From contig NZ_FORV01000005.1 of assembly GCF_900114095.1 (NCBI RefSeq), forward strand, positions 62,001 through 126,000: a DNA stretch of 64,000 bases, read 5' to 3'. The stretch's first letter is position 1, and each line of letters opens with the position of its first letter. The translations under genes were made by a program, and so were the position numbers. Shown here piece by piece: positions 39,200 to 47,882 of this stretch. The notes under the pieces were generated by a model. It was not told the origin of the DNA, searched no databases, and saw only the letters and a list, made by a program, of their open reading frames with translations. The stretch comes from Sphingomonas sp. NFR04. Its GTDB lineage: Bacteria; Pseudomonadota; Alphaproteobacteria; Sphingomonadales; Sphingomonadaceae.

Positions 39200-40072
39200 G
39201 TGCTTCAGGCGGCAACAACGGATCCGGAGGCGCTGCCTCCGCACTGGATCGAGATCGCGGAGCACCCGGCCTTCGGCACGGCCGCGCGGCGCTTCGCCGC
39301 CAACATCCTGGCGGTCGCGGACGCCGATCGCACGCTCGCCGCGGTGTTCAAGGATGCCGGCCATTACATCACGGCGATGTCGGCGGCCTATCTCGACACC
39401 CGCGGCGGCCTCACGCTCACCCTGCTCCGCCAGATCTGCGCCGCCACCGGGCTGCTGACCGCCAACCGCGCCGCCGCGCTGATCGACTTCATGCGGCATA
39501 TCGGCGTGCTCGCACCTGCCGACGATGGCGGCTATCGGACTACGGAGGCGTTCCAGCGCGCCTGGTGCAGGCACATCCAGGCAGCGCTGGAGCCCGCCGC
39601 GATGCTAGATCCTGCCCTGGCGACCCTGTCACAGATGCTGGAAGACCCCGCCCGGTACCAGCATTTCCTCAGCGTCCAGGCGAGCCGGCTCTATGCGCTC
39701 GCAAGCGGTCCCGACCCCTTCCCCAGCCTGCGCGCCTCGTTCCTGCACCCGCTGGCGGGCTGCGCCATTCTCCACACGCTGGCGCTCGCCTGCACCGATG
39801 AGCGATTCACGCCGACCGATGGCGCGAGCGTCCCGCTCGTCGAGCTGGCCCGGCGCTTCGGCGTCTCGCAGCCGCATGTCCGCCGCCTGCTCAAGCGTGC
39901 CGAGGCGAACCGTTTCCTGCTGCATGTCGGCCCCAGCCGGCGCGCCTTCCACCCCGAGGGCTTCCCGACGATCCGCTATCATTATGCCGCGCATCTCAGC
40001 GAGATGATCCAGTGCGGGCGGCTGGTGCTGGCGGGGATGGCGGCGGAGGAAAGCGTGCCGGCACTGGCGTAG
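39200..40072 (+). CDS. Winged-helix transcriptional regulator of unknown role
   Basis: A 290-residue protein. Residues about 212-238 ('LVELARRFGVSQPHVRRLLKRAEANRF') form a clear helix-turn-helix; a second weaker one may lie near 72-98 ('LTLTLLRQICAATGLLTANRAAALIDFM'). The central part is helical and has no ligand-domain signature that I recognise. GTG start behind GAGGATCGAGAA. It is a lone gene between the DsbA-like gene and a repeat, so targets cannot be guessed. Confidence 0.6.
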   Translation: MLQAATTDPEALPPHWIEIAEHPAFGTAARRFAANILAVADADRTLAAVFKDAGHYITAMSAAYLDTRGGLTLTLLRQICAATGLLTANRAAALIDFMRHIGVLAPADDGGYRTTEAFQRAWCRHIQAALEPAAMLDPALATLSQMLEDPARYQHFLSVQASRLYALASGPDPFPSLRASFLHPLAGCAILHTLALACTDERFTPTDGASVPLVELARRFGVSQPHVRRLLKRAEANRFLLHVGPSRRAFHPEGFPTIRYHYAAHLSEMIQCGRLVLAGMAAEESVPALA

Positions 40073-40075
40073 CTT

Positions 40076-40206
40076 ATCCTCCCCCGCCAGGGGGAGGTGG
40101 CGCCGAAGGCGACGGAGGGGGAGGATGCCAGAACCTCTCGGGCCGTCGTGCTTCCTCCCCCTCCGTCAGGCCTGCGGCCTGCCACCTCCCCCTTGCGGGG
40201 GAGGAT
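40076..40206. repeat. GC-rich inverted repeat, family B copy 4
   Basis: Outer arms ATCCTCCCCCGCCAGGGGGA and CCCCCTTGCGGGGGAGGAT, inner arms GACGGAGGGGGAGG and CCTCCCCCTCCGTC. It fills the space between the convergent winged-helix and JAMM-peptidase genes. Confidence 0.75.
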
Positions 40207-40221
40207 ATGGCCCTTCCGGAC

Positions 40222-40629
40222 CTAGACGAGGATCAGCGGCGCTTCCGCGAACCTGTCCCACAGGCCCGCATCCCCCGCGCGCCAGCAGGTGACGTCCTCT
40301 CCGCCCAGGATCACCCACAGCTTGCCGTCCGGCGCGGCCATCGCCGCGTCGGTGCGCGACGGGCTCGCATCGCCGCTCGGGTGCGAATGCCAATAGCCGA
40401 GCAGTGCTGGCCCGCCTGCCCGCTCCGCCCGCAGTGCGGCGAATAGCGCGGCAGGGTCGATCTCGAACCGGATCTCCGGCGTATCGGAAACGTTTGCACA
40501 CTCGGTGAACTGCTCGATTCTCTCCCCTGCCCCCAGCAGCAGCCCGCACGCCTCCCGCGGCACCGCGGCCGCCGAAGCTTTTTTCATACCGGCCAGTATA
40601 GATCTTGAAATCGTAACGCCCATGCCCAT
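40222..40629 (-). CDS. JAMM/MPN+ metallopeptidase (M67 family)
   Basis: A 135-residue zinc isopeptidase-fold protein. The JAMM motif is complete: Glu in 'REACGLLLG' (about residue 26) and 'HSHPSGDASPSRTD' (HxHP-x7-SxxD form) near residue 81. Bacterial members remove ubiquitin-like or sulfur-carrier tails or cut small-protein conjugates; partners are unknown here. Start ATG 40629 or 40623. The divergent rluD-like gene starts only 12-18 nt away. Confidence 0.85.
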   Translation of the reverse strand: MGMGVTISRSILAGMKKASAAAVPREACGLLLGAGERIEQFTECANVSDTPEIRFEIDPAALFAALRAERAGGPALLGYWHSHPSGDASPSRTDAAMAAPDGKLWVILGGEDVTCWRAGDAGLWDRFAEAPLILV

Positions 40630-40641
40630 TTCCGGTAAAAC

Positions 40642-41598
40642 ATGAATCAGGGGGTTTCCATCTTAGAAGCGCGGATCGCGGATGCGGCGCATGGCTGGCG
40701 GCTCGACCGTGCCTTGACCGATGCGCTGCCGACGCTGTCGCGTGAACGCGTGAAGGCGCTGATCTCCTCCGGCGCGGTCACCGGCCCGGACGGCGCGCTG
40801 GCGCGCGATCCGGCCCGCAAGGCGACCGGCGGCGCGGTGTTCCAGGTCGTCGTGCCCGATCCCACGCCTGCGCACAACGAAGCGCAGGACATTCCGCTCA
40901 ACGTGGTGTTCGAAGACGAGCATCTGATCGTGATCGACAAGCCGGCAGGCCTCGTCGTCCATCCGGCCGCAGGCAATCTCGACGGCACGCTGGTCAACGC
41001 GCTGCTCCACCACTGTGCCGGCCAGCTCTCGGGCATCGGCGGAGTCGCGCGGCCCGGAATCGTCCACCGGATCGACAAGGATACCTCGGGCCTGATGGTC
41101 GCGGCCAAGACCGATCGCGCGCATGTCGGGCTCGCCGCGCAGTTCAAGGCGCACAGCATCGATCGGCGCTACCAGGCGATCGCCAGCGGCCGGGTGCTCG
41201 CCGCCTCGGGCACGGTGAATGCACCGCTCGCCCGTTCGCCAAGCAATCGCAAGAAGATAGCAGTCTGCGCGCCCGGTCATGGCAAGCATGCGATTACCCA
41301 TTGGACCCGGCTGAACCAACTGCGCGACGCGACGTTGATCGAATGCCGGCTAGAAACCGGACGTACCCACCAGGTACGCGTGCACATGGCGTCGATCGGC
41401 CACCCGCTGGTGGGTGATCCTCTATATGGAAGTATGCGTTCCACCCACCGCGGACTTCTGGCAACCTTGGGTTTCCAGCGCCAGGCCTTGCATGCGGCAC
41501 GTCTCGGGTTCATCCACCCGATCAAAAGTAACGCTTTGGCGTTCGATAGCGTAATACCTGCAGACATGCAGGAACTGTTCAACCAGCTTCTCGTATGA
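40642..41598 (+). CDS. rluD: RluA-family pseudouridine synthase (RluD-like)
   Basis: Isomerises uridines in 23S rRNA; 318 residues. An N-terminal S4 RNA-binding domain ('RLDRALTDALPTLSRERVKALI') is followed by the catalytic domain with the invariant Asp in 'HRIDKDTSGLMV' and 'LVVHPAAGN'. RluD assignment rests on the S4 domain and length; RluC-like specificity cannot be excluded. rpoH follows 60 nt downstream, an arrangement common in sphingomonads. Confidence 0.88.
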   Translation: MNQGVSILEARIADAAHGWRLDRALTDALPTLSRERVKALISSGAVTGPDGALARDPARKATGGAVFQVVVPDPTPAHNEAQDIPLNVVFEDEHLIVIDKPAGLVVHPAAGNLDGTLVNALLHHCAGQLSGIGGVARPGIVHRIDKDTSGLMVAAKTDRAHVGLAAQFKAHSIDRRYQAIASGRVLAASGTVNAPLARSPSNRKKIAVCAPGHGKHAITHWTRLNQLRDATLIECRLETGRTHQVRVHMASIGHPLVGDPLYGSMRSTHRGLLATLGFQRQALHAARLGFIHPIKSNALAFDSVIPADMQELFNQLLV

Positions 41599-41658
41599 GT
41601 GTTGGGCGCCCGAGTCCCCTTGTTCGGACCGGCACCCGTTGGAAAGGGAGAAACGATC

Positions 41659-42564
41659 ATGGCTAGCGGCAGCAACGTCCCCGCGACGATTCCGGCGCTT
41701 GGCGGCGAAGCGAGCCTCAATCGCTACCTGGCCGAGATCAAGAAATTTCCGATCCTGAGCCCCGAGCAGGAATATATGCTCGCCAAGCGCTTCCAGGAGC
41801 ATGGCGACACCGATGCGGCGGCCCAGTTGGTCACCTCGCACCTCCGCCTCGTGGCGAAGATCGCGATGGGCTATCGCGGCTATGGCCTGCCGGTCTCGGA
41901 GCTGATCTCCGAGGGCAATATCGGCCTGATGCAGGGCGTGAAGAAGTTCGAGCCCGATCGCGGCTTTCGCCTCGCCACCTATGCAATGTGGTGGATCCGC
42001 GCCTCGATCCAGGAATTCATCCTGCGCAGCTGGTCGCTGGTGAAGATGGGCACCACCGCGGCGCAGAAGAAGCTGTTCTTCAACCTGCGCCGGATGAAGG
42101 CCAAGCTCGACGCGTTCGAGGATGGCGACCTGTCCCCGGAGAACCTCGCCAAGATCGCCACCGATCTGGGCGTGACCGAGGAAGAGGTCACCTCGATGAA
42201 CCGCCGCATGGCGATGGGCGGGGATACCTCGCTCAACGTGCCGATGCGCGAGGATGGCGAGAGCCAGTGGCAGGATTGGCTGGCCGACGAAGGCCCGCTG
42301 CAGGACGAGTCGGTTGCCGACGCGCAGGAAGCGGACGTCCGCCACGACATGCTCGTCTCGGCGATGGAAGACCTGAACGAGCGCGAGAAGCACATCCTCA
42401 CCGAGCGTCGCCTGACCGACGACCCCAAGACGCTCGAGGAGCTGAGCCAGGTCTATGGCGTGTCGCGCGAGCGCGTCCGCCAGATCGAGGTGCGTGCGTT
42501 CGAGAAGCTGCAGAAGGCGATGATGCGCCTGGCAGGCGACCGCCGCCTGCTCGCCACCCACTGA
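41659..42564 (+). CDS. rpoH: RNA polymerase heat-shock sigma factor RpoH (sigma-32)
   Basis: A 301-residue sigma-70-family factor. Region 2: 'LVTSHLRLVAKIAMGYRGYG' to 'FRLATYAMWWIRASIQEFIL'. RpoH box: 'QKKLFFNLRRMK'. Region 4: 'TLEELSQVYGVSRERVRQIEVRAFEKL'. The RpoH box separates it from RpoD. A GGGAGAAA site precedes the ATG. A strong hairpin follows. Confidence 0.96.
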   Translation: MASGSNVPATIPALGGEASLNRYLAEIKKFPILSPEQEYMLAKRFQEHGDTDAAAQLVTSHLRLVAKIAMGYRGYGLPVSELISEGNIGLMQGVKKFEPDRGFRLATYAMWWIRASIQEFILRSWSLVKMGTTAAQKKLFFNLRRMKAKLDAFEDGDLSPENLAKIATDLGVTEEEVTSMNRRMAMGGDTSLNVPMREDGESQWQDWLADEGPLQDESVADAQEADVRHDMLVSAMEDLNEREKHILTERRLTDDPKTLEELSQVYGVSRERVRQIEVRAFEKLQKAMMRLAGDRRLLATH

Positions 42565-42571
42565 TCCGGAC

Positions 42572-42604
42572 GGCGGTTCCTGCCAGGTGATTGCAGGAAC
42601 CGCC
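42572..42604 (+). terminator. Hairpin after rpoH
   Basis: A 12-bp perfect stem GGCGGTTCCTGC / GCAGGAACCGCC with a 9-nt loop, 8 nt after the rpoH stop. No U tract. Confidence 0.65.
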
Positions 42605-42626
42605 CCGGCTGGGGCATGGCGGGTGT

Positions 42627-43370
42627 GTGAGCAAGAATCGCGCCCGTCCCTCCTCCCCCCGCCGTTCCTCGGCCAAGCCCCGCAAACCCTGGTGGCGCCG
42701 GCTGATCGTGCTGGGATTCCAACTCGTTCTCGGCTTCGTGCTGCTGTCGCTGCTGATGGTGACGGTCTATCGCTTCGTGCCGCCCCCGATCACCTGGACG
42801 ATGATCGGCGATGTGTTCGGGGGGCACGGCGCCACCAAGGACTGGATGCCGCTCCGCCAGATCGACCCGAGCATGGCCCGCGCGGTGATCGCCGCCGAGG
42901 ACGCCCGCTTCTGCCAGCATAACGGCTTCGACTTCGCGGCGATCGAGAAGGCCTATCAGCGCAACGCGCAGGGCAATCACAAGATTCGCGGCGGCTCGAC
43001 GATCAGCCAGCAGACCGCCAAGAACGTGTTCCTGTGGCAGGGCGGCGGCTATTTCCGGAAGGGCCTCGAGGCCTATTTCACGGTGCTGATCGAGAATATC
43101 TGGGGCAAAAGGCGGATCATGGAGGTGTACCTCAACGTCGCCGAGACCGGGATCGGTACCTACGGCGTCAACGCCGGCGCGATGCGCTATTTCCGCCACG
43201 ACGCGTCGCAGCTCTCGGACCGCGAGGCCGCGCTGATCGCCGCGGTGCTGCCGCTGCCCAAGAAGCGCGCGGCGATCGACCCGCGCGGGTTCACCCGGCG
43301 CTATGGCAACAAGATCAATGCGCGGATCAACGTGGTGGCAGGGAACGGGCTGGATCGCTGTTTGAAGTGA
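42627..43370 (+). CDS. mtgA: Monofunctional biosynthetic peptidoglycan transglycosylase
   Basis: GT51 glycosyltransferase that polymerises lipid II; 247 residues. A basic N-terminus and one transmembrane helix (about residues 28-50) anchor it. Catalytic Glu in 'AAEDARFCQHNGFD', then 'GGSTISQQTAKN' and 'EVYLNVAETG', all hallmarks. GTG 42627 gives the usual length. Confidence 0.93.
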   Translation: MSKNRARPSSPRRSSAKPRKPWWRRLIVLGFQLVLGFVLLSLLMVTVYRFVPPPITWTMIGDVFGGHGATKDWMPLRQIDPSMARAVIAAEDARFCQHNGFDFAAIEKAYQRNAQGNHKIRGGSTISQQTAKNVFLWQGGGYFRKGLEAYFTVLIENIWGKRRIMEVYLNVAETGIGTYGVNAGAMRYFRHDASQLSDREAALIAAVLPLPKKRAAIDPRGFTRRYGNKINARINVVAGNGLDRCLK

Positions 43371-43383
43371 ATGCCGGGCTGAT

Positions 43384-43502
43384 CACCCTCACCCTTCCGC
43401 CGCTTCGCGGCTCCCTCCCTCTCCCAAAGGGAGAGGGACTGTAACACCTCTCCCTTTGGGAGAGGGAGGGGCCCATCGCGCAGCGATGGGAGGGTGAGGG
43501 TG
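43384..43502. repeat. GC-rich inverted repeat, family B copy 5
   Basis: Outer arms CACCCTCACCCTTCC and GGAGGGTGAGGGTG, inner arms CTCCCAAAGGGAGAGG and CTCTCCCTTTGGGAGAGG. It fills the convergent gap between mtgA and the 86-residue membrane-protein gene. Confidence 0.75.
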
Positions 43503-43511
43503 ACGCGCTCG

Positions 43512-43772
43512 TTACTTCGCCGCATCCTTCGCAGCGTCGCCGACATCCTTCGCGGCATCGCCGACGCTGCTCGCAGCACTCGTCACGGCGTTGGTCTTCG
43601 CGTTCTCGCGGGCATTCTGGTTGAACAAGTAGAAGGCGCCGATCACCACCGCGATCAGCACCGCGAGGCCGATCAGCGCCATGCCGGCTCCGCCGCCGCT
43701 GCGGCGCTCGATCACCGTGGTGTGCGTCGCGCGGTCGGTCGCCACGCCGTCTTCAACGATACGGTCCGCCAT
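43512..43772 (-). CDS. Small single-helix membrane protein
   Basis: An 86-residue protein: polar N-terminus (about 1-28), one transmembrane helix (about 29-50), and an Ala/Asp/Lys repeat tail 'VGDAAKDVGDAAKDAAK' that would form an amphipathic helix. A GGAGAGA site precedes the ATG. An EcfG-type promoter match lies 33 nt upstream, so it is probably a general-stress gene. No known family. Confidence 0.75.
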   Translation of the reverse strand: MADRIVEDGVATDRATHTTVIERRSGGGAGMALIGLAVLIAVVIGAFYLFNQNARENAKTNAVTSAASSVGDAAKDVGDAAKDAAK

Positions 43773-43804
43773 GTCGTCTCTCCTCGATTGTGTCTGGCGA
43801 CAGC

Positions 43805-43829
43805 AACCGAGGGGACGACGCTAGGTTCC
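43805..43829 (-). promoter_or_regulatory. EcfG-type promoter of the 86-residue membrane protein
   Basis: On the minus strand, GGAAC, 16 nt, then GGTT: the same elements and spacing as the nepR promoter at 48994. Confidence 0.65.
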
Positions 43830-43843
43830 CGTAAGACCTTGTC

Positions 43844-44167
43844 TCAGAACGGGAGCTTGAAGCCCGGCGGCAGCGGCAGGCCGCTGGTCATCTTGCTCAT
43901 CGCTTCCGACGAGGCGGCATCGGCCTTGACCCGCGCATCGTTGAACGCGGCAACCAGCAGGTCCTCCAGCATCGTCTTTTCGGCGACGTTCACGAGCGAA
44001 TCGTCGATCGCGATGCCGATGATCCGGCCCTTGGCGCTGGCCGTCACCTTGACGAGCCCGCCGCCCGAAACGCCTTCGACCTCGACCGTGTCGAGATTGG
44101 CCTGCGCCTTGGTGAGTTCGGCCTGGACGTTCTGCGCCATGGCCATGATTTCTTCGAGACTCTTCAT
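43844..44167 (-). CDS. ybaB: YbaB/EbfC family nucleoid-associated protein
   Basis: A 107-residue DNA-binding dimer. 'MAMAQNVQAELTKAQANLDTVEVEGVSGGG' and 'VKVTASAKGRI' fit the family. The ATG overlaps the dnaX stop (ATGA), the standard dnaX-ybaB arrangement; recR, often third, is not present here. Confidence 0.93.
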   Translation of the reverse strand: MKSLEEIMAMAQNVQAELTKAQANLDTVEVEGVSGGGLVKVTASAKGRIIGIAIDDSLVNVAEKTMLEDLLVAAFNDARVKADAASSEAMSKMTSGLPLPPGFKLPF

Positions 44168-45822
44168 CCGTCACTCCCGGTCTTGGTCCAGCCGATCAAC
44201 TCGGCATCTGGAAAAGCGGCAATCGCGGCGGCGACGATCGGCGAGGCGAGCACCGCTTCGCGCTCCGCCGTTTCCTTCGCCGCCTGTTCTTCGCGCAGCG
44301 TCATCGCGGTGGCGCCGTCGACAAGGGTAATCTTCCAGTGCACGCCGGTGCTGTCCTTGAGCGCCCCGCCCAGTTCGCGCACGAAATCCTGCGGCAGCGG
44401 CCGCGCCGCGCCGAAATCGATCTCGCTGCCCTCGAACCGCACCGGCCGCATGTAATCGCGCACGAACATCGCGAGCTGGAGGCGGCGATGCTCCTCGAGG
44501 TGCTCGGCGAGTTCGGTGAGGTTGGTCGGCAGCACCGGCCCGCTTTCCTGCACGGTCGCCGGCGCAGGCGCGGTGGGCGCCGCAGTCGCTGCGGCCGGCG
44601 CACCGGCGGGCACCGCGATGCTGCCGCTGAGGATCTGCTTGGCCAGTTCGCCCGGATCGGGGAGCTGCGCCGCGTGGATCACCCGCAGCAGCGCCATCTC
44701 GGTCGCCTCGATCGGCAGCGCCGCCTTGGCGACTTCGTCATGCCCGCGCAGCAGCAGCTGCCACAGCCGGTGGAGTGCCGGGAAGGACAGACGGCTCGCC
44801 CAGCCCTCCACCGCCTCGCGCTCCTCGGTCGACTGGCCGGAGAGGCGGTGGGTGCCGAGCTTGACCAGCGTCACGCCGTGCACCGTCTCCAGCAGCGCGC
44901 GCAGCACCGCCAGCGGATCGACGCCCAGGTCATATTGCGCGCGCAGACCGGCAAGCGCTTGCTGCGCCTGGCCTTCGACCAGCGTACCGAACAGCGCCCG
45001 GTTCGCGCCGCGATCGGACAGGCCCAGCATCTGGCGCACGGCTTCCGCCTTCACGCCCTCGCCTTCCAGCCCCGCATGCGCGATCGCCTGGTCGAGGATC
45101 GACAGCCCGTCGCGCGCCGAACCTTCCGCCGCACGCGCGACCAGCGCCAGCGCCTCCGGCTCCGCCTCGACCTGCTCGGCCTCGCACACGCGCGCGAAAT
45201 GCTCGGCGAGCAGCTCGGCGGGGATGCGGCGCAGGTCGAAGCGCTGGCAGCGCGACAGCACCGTCACCGGCACCTTGTTCACCTCGGTGGTGGCGAACAG
45301 GAACTTCACATGCCCCGGCGGTTCCTCCAGCGTCTTCAGCAGCGCGTTGAACGCGTTCTTCGACAGCATGTGGACTTCGTCGATGATGTAGATCTTGTAG
45401 CGCGCCGAAACCGCCGCGTAGCGCGACGCCTCGATGATCTCGCGCACGTCGTCGACGCCCGTATGGCTGGCGGCGTCCATCTCGATCACGTCGATATGGC
45501 GCCCTTCCGCGATCGCGCGGCAGGGTTCGCAGACACCGCAGGGATCGATCGTCGGGCCGCCCTGCCCGTCCGGGCCGATGCAGTTGAGCGCCTTGGCGAT
45601 CAGCCGGGCGGTGGAGGTCTTGCCCACCCCGCGCACCCCGGTCAGCAGGAAGGCGTGCGCCAGCCGATCCCTGCGGATCGCATTGCCGAGCGTGGTGACC
45701 ATCGCATCCTGCCCGATCAGCGCGCTGAACGTCTGCGGCCGATATTTGCGGGCGAGCACGCGATACGCTTCGCCGCGCGCGGGCTGCGGGGGTTCGTCGA
45801 GGCCAAGCAGGGAATCGGACAT
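44164..45822 (-). CDS. dnaX: DNA polymerase III subunit gamma/tau
   Basis: Clamp-loader ATPase subunit of 552 residues. Walker A 'GVRGVGKTSTARL', the zinc-binding set of cysteines 'CIGPDG...CGVCEPCRAI', 'IIDEVHMLS' as Walker B, and sensor 'ATTEVNKVPVT'. The C-terminal tau part has a Pro/Ala linker and a polymerase-binding domain. ATG 45822 is preferred over a GTG one codon upstream. Confidence 0.95.
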   Translation of the reverse strand: MSDSLLGLDEPPQPARGEAYRVLARKYRPQTFSALIGQDAMVTTLGNAIRRDRLAHAFLLTGVRGVGKTSTARLIAKALNCIGPDGQGGPTIDPCGVCEPCRAIAEGRHIDVIEMDAASHTGVDDVREIIEASRYAAVSARYKIYIIDEVHMLSKNAFNALLKTLEEPPGHVKFLFATTEVNKVPVTVLSRCQRFDLRRIPAELLAEHFARVCEAEQVEAEPEALALVARAAEGSARDGLSILDQAIAHAGLEGEGVKAEAVRQMLGLSDRGANRALFGTLVEGQAQQALAGLRAQYDLGVDPLAVLRALLETVHGVTLVKLGTHRLSGQSTEEREAVEGWASRLSFPALHRLWQLLLRGHDEVAKAALPIEATEMALLRVIHAAQLPDPGELAKQILSGSIAVPAGAPAAATAAPTAPAPATVQESGPVLPTNLTELAEHLEEHRRLQLAMFVRDYMRPVRFEGSEIDFGAARPLPQDFVRELGGALKDSTGVHWKITLVDGATAMTLREEQAAKETAEREAVLASPIVAAAIAAFPDAELIGWTKTGSDG

Positions 45823-45902
45823 CACGACCCTATCTAGGGACCCGCGCTCGATTTGTCGAAGCGCCAGGCACGATGGGTTGTGGATAGCGATGTAGGTGAT
45901 GG

Positions 45903-45994
45903 GTGGGAGCCGGAACGACCCGGGACGAAATCGTTACGGCTGCTTCCTTCCGGACCTGACCGGGTTGGCGACGATCCCGTCCGCCCGACTCCCG
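45903..45994 (-). ncRNA. ffs: Signal recognition particle RNA, small bacterial type
   Basis: 4.5S-like RNA. The minus strand contains the universally conserved apical loop GGTCAGGTCCGGAAGGAAGC. The flanking arms pair: GGGAGTCGGGCGG against CCGGCTCCC. About 92 nt. It lies upstream of dnaX on the same strand, a common place for it in Alphaproteobacteria. Confidence 0.93.
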
Positions 45995-46063
45995 CGGCGC
46001 ATATGGGGGAAGCGCGCGCGGGTGGCAAGGGCGCAAATTGCGACCGCATGCTCGGCCAGACCG

Positions 46064-46192
46064 TCAGCCGCTGCGGGCGATCAACCGCCACAGGATGATC
46101 CCGAGCGCGAGAAGCAGCGCCGTCGCGGCGATCACGGCCGCGGTACGCGCGCCAAATCCAGTCTGATGCGGGTCGAAACGATCGAGTCGCAT
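46064..46192 (-). CDS. 42-residue single-helix membrane peptide
   Basis: The short frame has an AGGAGG site 6 nt before the ATG. Polar N-terminus 'MRLDRFDPHQTGFG', then one transmembrane helix (about 15-38) and a basic end. A longer in-frame extension upstream lacks coding character. Function unknown. Confidence 0.6.
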   Translation of the reverse strand: MRLDRFDPHQTGFGARTAAVIAATALLLALGIILWRLIARSG

Positions 46193-46375
46193 GGGTCTGC
46201 CTCCTAGTCGAGGCGAAGACTGCGCATCCGGGGATGCACCCACCATAGGATAATTCCCGGATCTGACAAATTTCGAAACAGCCAGCCCTTCGCAAGTATT
46301 GGTAGAGATAATAGGCTCCGACTCGATGTAGAGAAGGGGCTTGGTCATCAGCAGGATCAGTTAAGGGGGGACTAT

Positions 46376-47152
46376 ATGGATAACCAGCTTAGTCGCAGAC
46401 ACTTGATCGGCAGCGCATTAGCCGCGTTCGGAGCCATCGCCTTGCCCGGCAACGCCGCGGCGCTGGGTGGATATCGACCGAACTGCAGCACCGGCGCTGA
46501 AGACAAGAAGCCGTGCACGCCACGCTTCACCCCGGCACAGGCCTTTGACCGCCTGCGCAAAGGCATCTTCCCGGCCGAGGGAGGCAAGCTCCAGACGAAA
46601 ACGCCAGTGGAAGTGGACCTCACGAAGACGCAGGAACCGTTCTGCGCATTGCTGAGCTGCTCGGACAGCCGCGTGCCGCCCGAATTGATTTTCGGTGCGG
46701 GCCTGGGAGACCTGTTCATCGTCCGCAACGCCGGCAATGCGCTCAATACCGCCGCGATCGGCTCGCTCGAATATGCGGTGGCGGAACTCTGCGTGCCGCT
46801 GATCGTGGTCATGGGACACGAACATTGCGGGGCGGTGGAAGCCGCGCTGAGCGTGGTGGAGATGAGCAGGGAATATCCGGGCGTGATCGGCAATATGCTG
46901 GAGCCGATCCTGCCCGCAGCGATCGCGACCCGCAACGCTCCCCCGGGCGACGCTCGTCCGACGGCGGAGCGCGCCACCAGGGCGCATGTCAGCCGAATGA
47001 CGGCGGCGCTCCGCCAGCGGACCGACCCGCTGCTACTGAATCCGCAGAAGGACGGCCGCTTGTGGGTGGTCGGTGCTTATTACAAAATAGGGACGAACGA
47101 GGTCGATTTCTTCGACCTTCCCCCCGGTGTCGCGCTCAGCGCTCCCGGCTGA
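46376..47152 (+). CDS. Beta-class carbonic anhydrase, exported by Tat
   Basis: Zinc enzyme interconverting CO2 and bicarbonate; 258 residues. Zinc ligands in 'LSCSDSRVPPE' (Cys, Asp) and 'GHEHCGA' (His, Cys). The N-terminus 'SRRHLIGSALAAFGAIALP' is a twin-arginine signal, so the folded enzyme acts in the periplasm. Its last 17 nt overlap the 3' end of ecfG on the opposite strand. GGGGGG lies 6 nt before the ATG. Confidence 0.92.
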   Translation: MDNQLSRRHLIGSALAAFGAIALPGNAAALGGYRPNCSTGAEDKKPCTPRFTPAQAFDRLRKGIFPAEGGKLQTKTPVEVDLTKTQEPFCALLSCSDSRVPPELIFGAGLGDLFIVRNAGNALNTAAIGSLEYAVAELCVPLIVVMGHEHCGAVEAALSVVEMSREYPGVIGNMLEPILPAAIATRNAPPGDARPTAERATRAHVSRMTAALRQRTDPLLLNPQKDGRLWVVGAYYKIGTNEVDFFDLPPGVALSAPG

Positions 47153-47786
47153 GATCGTCCACTTCGCCCATGATCGTGTCGAGCGCGGTGCGCCCATCCT
47201 CATTGAGCGAGGTCGAGCGGCGCGAGGGCAATTGCCCCTCCGACATCAGCGCTTCGAGCGCGACGCGACCGCGGGCGACGCGGCTCTTGATCGTGCCGAC
47301 CGCGACTTGGCAGATCTCGGCCGCCTCTTCGTAGGCGAAACCGCCGGCGCCGACCAGGATCAGCGCCTCGCGTTGCGGCTGCGGCAAATGGAGCAGCGCA
47401 CGCTGCATGTCCGCCAGCTCGACGTGGCGATCCTGGCTCGCCGGCGCCGCCAGCAGGCGGTCGGCGACCAGATCGTCCCACTCGCCCTTGAAGCGCGCGC
47501 GGCGCATCTGGCTGAGATAGAGGTTGCGCAGGATGATGAAGGTCCAGGCGCGCATGTTGGTGCCGGCCTGGAACCGCTTGCGCGCGGCCCATGCCTTGAG
47601 CAGCGTTTCCTGCACCAGATCGTCGGCGAGATCGCGGCTGCCCGACAGCGAGCGACCGAAGGCGCGGAGGTGCGGGATGACCTGCGCAAGCTGTGTCTTG
47701 AATTCGGGATCCGACAGCGAAACATGTTCCACCGGGGCCGCCGTCGCGCCCGGTTCGTCGTGATCCGTGTGGGTAGCTTCCGTCAT
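47136..47786 (-). CDS. ecfG: General stress ECF sigma factor EcfG
   Basis: ECF15-type sigma factor of 216 residues directing the alphaproteobacterial general stress response. Region 2: 'DLADDLVQETLLKAWAARKRFQ...MRAWTFIILRNLYLSQMR'. Region 4: 'LILVGAGGFAYEEAAEICQVAVGTIKSRVARGR'. Identity follows from phyR and nepR next door. ATG 47786 has GGGAT upstream and suits the family; a longer frame exists. Held inactive by NepR until PhyR is phosphorylated. Confidence 0.93.
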   Translation of the reverse strand: MTEATHTDHDEPGATAAPVEHVSLSDPEFKTQLAQVIPHLRAFGRSLSGSRDLADDLVQETLLKAWAARKRFQAGTNMRAWTFIILRNLYLSQMRRARFKGEWDDLVADRLLAAPASQDRHVELADMQRALLHLPQPQREALILVGAGGFAYEEAAEICQVAVGTIKSRVARGRVALEALMSEGQLPSRRSTSLNEDGRTALDTIMGEVDDLSRER

Positions 47787-47882
47787 GCAATCCCGATCAT
47801 TAGCGCGCTGGGCGTCGCGGTTCGTTGTCAAGCTGGGGTCCGACGGCGTGATGTCAAGCATCGTGCTGTGCAGCATTTCGCG

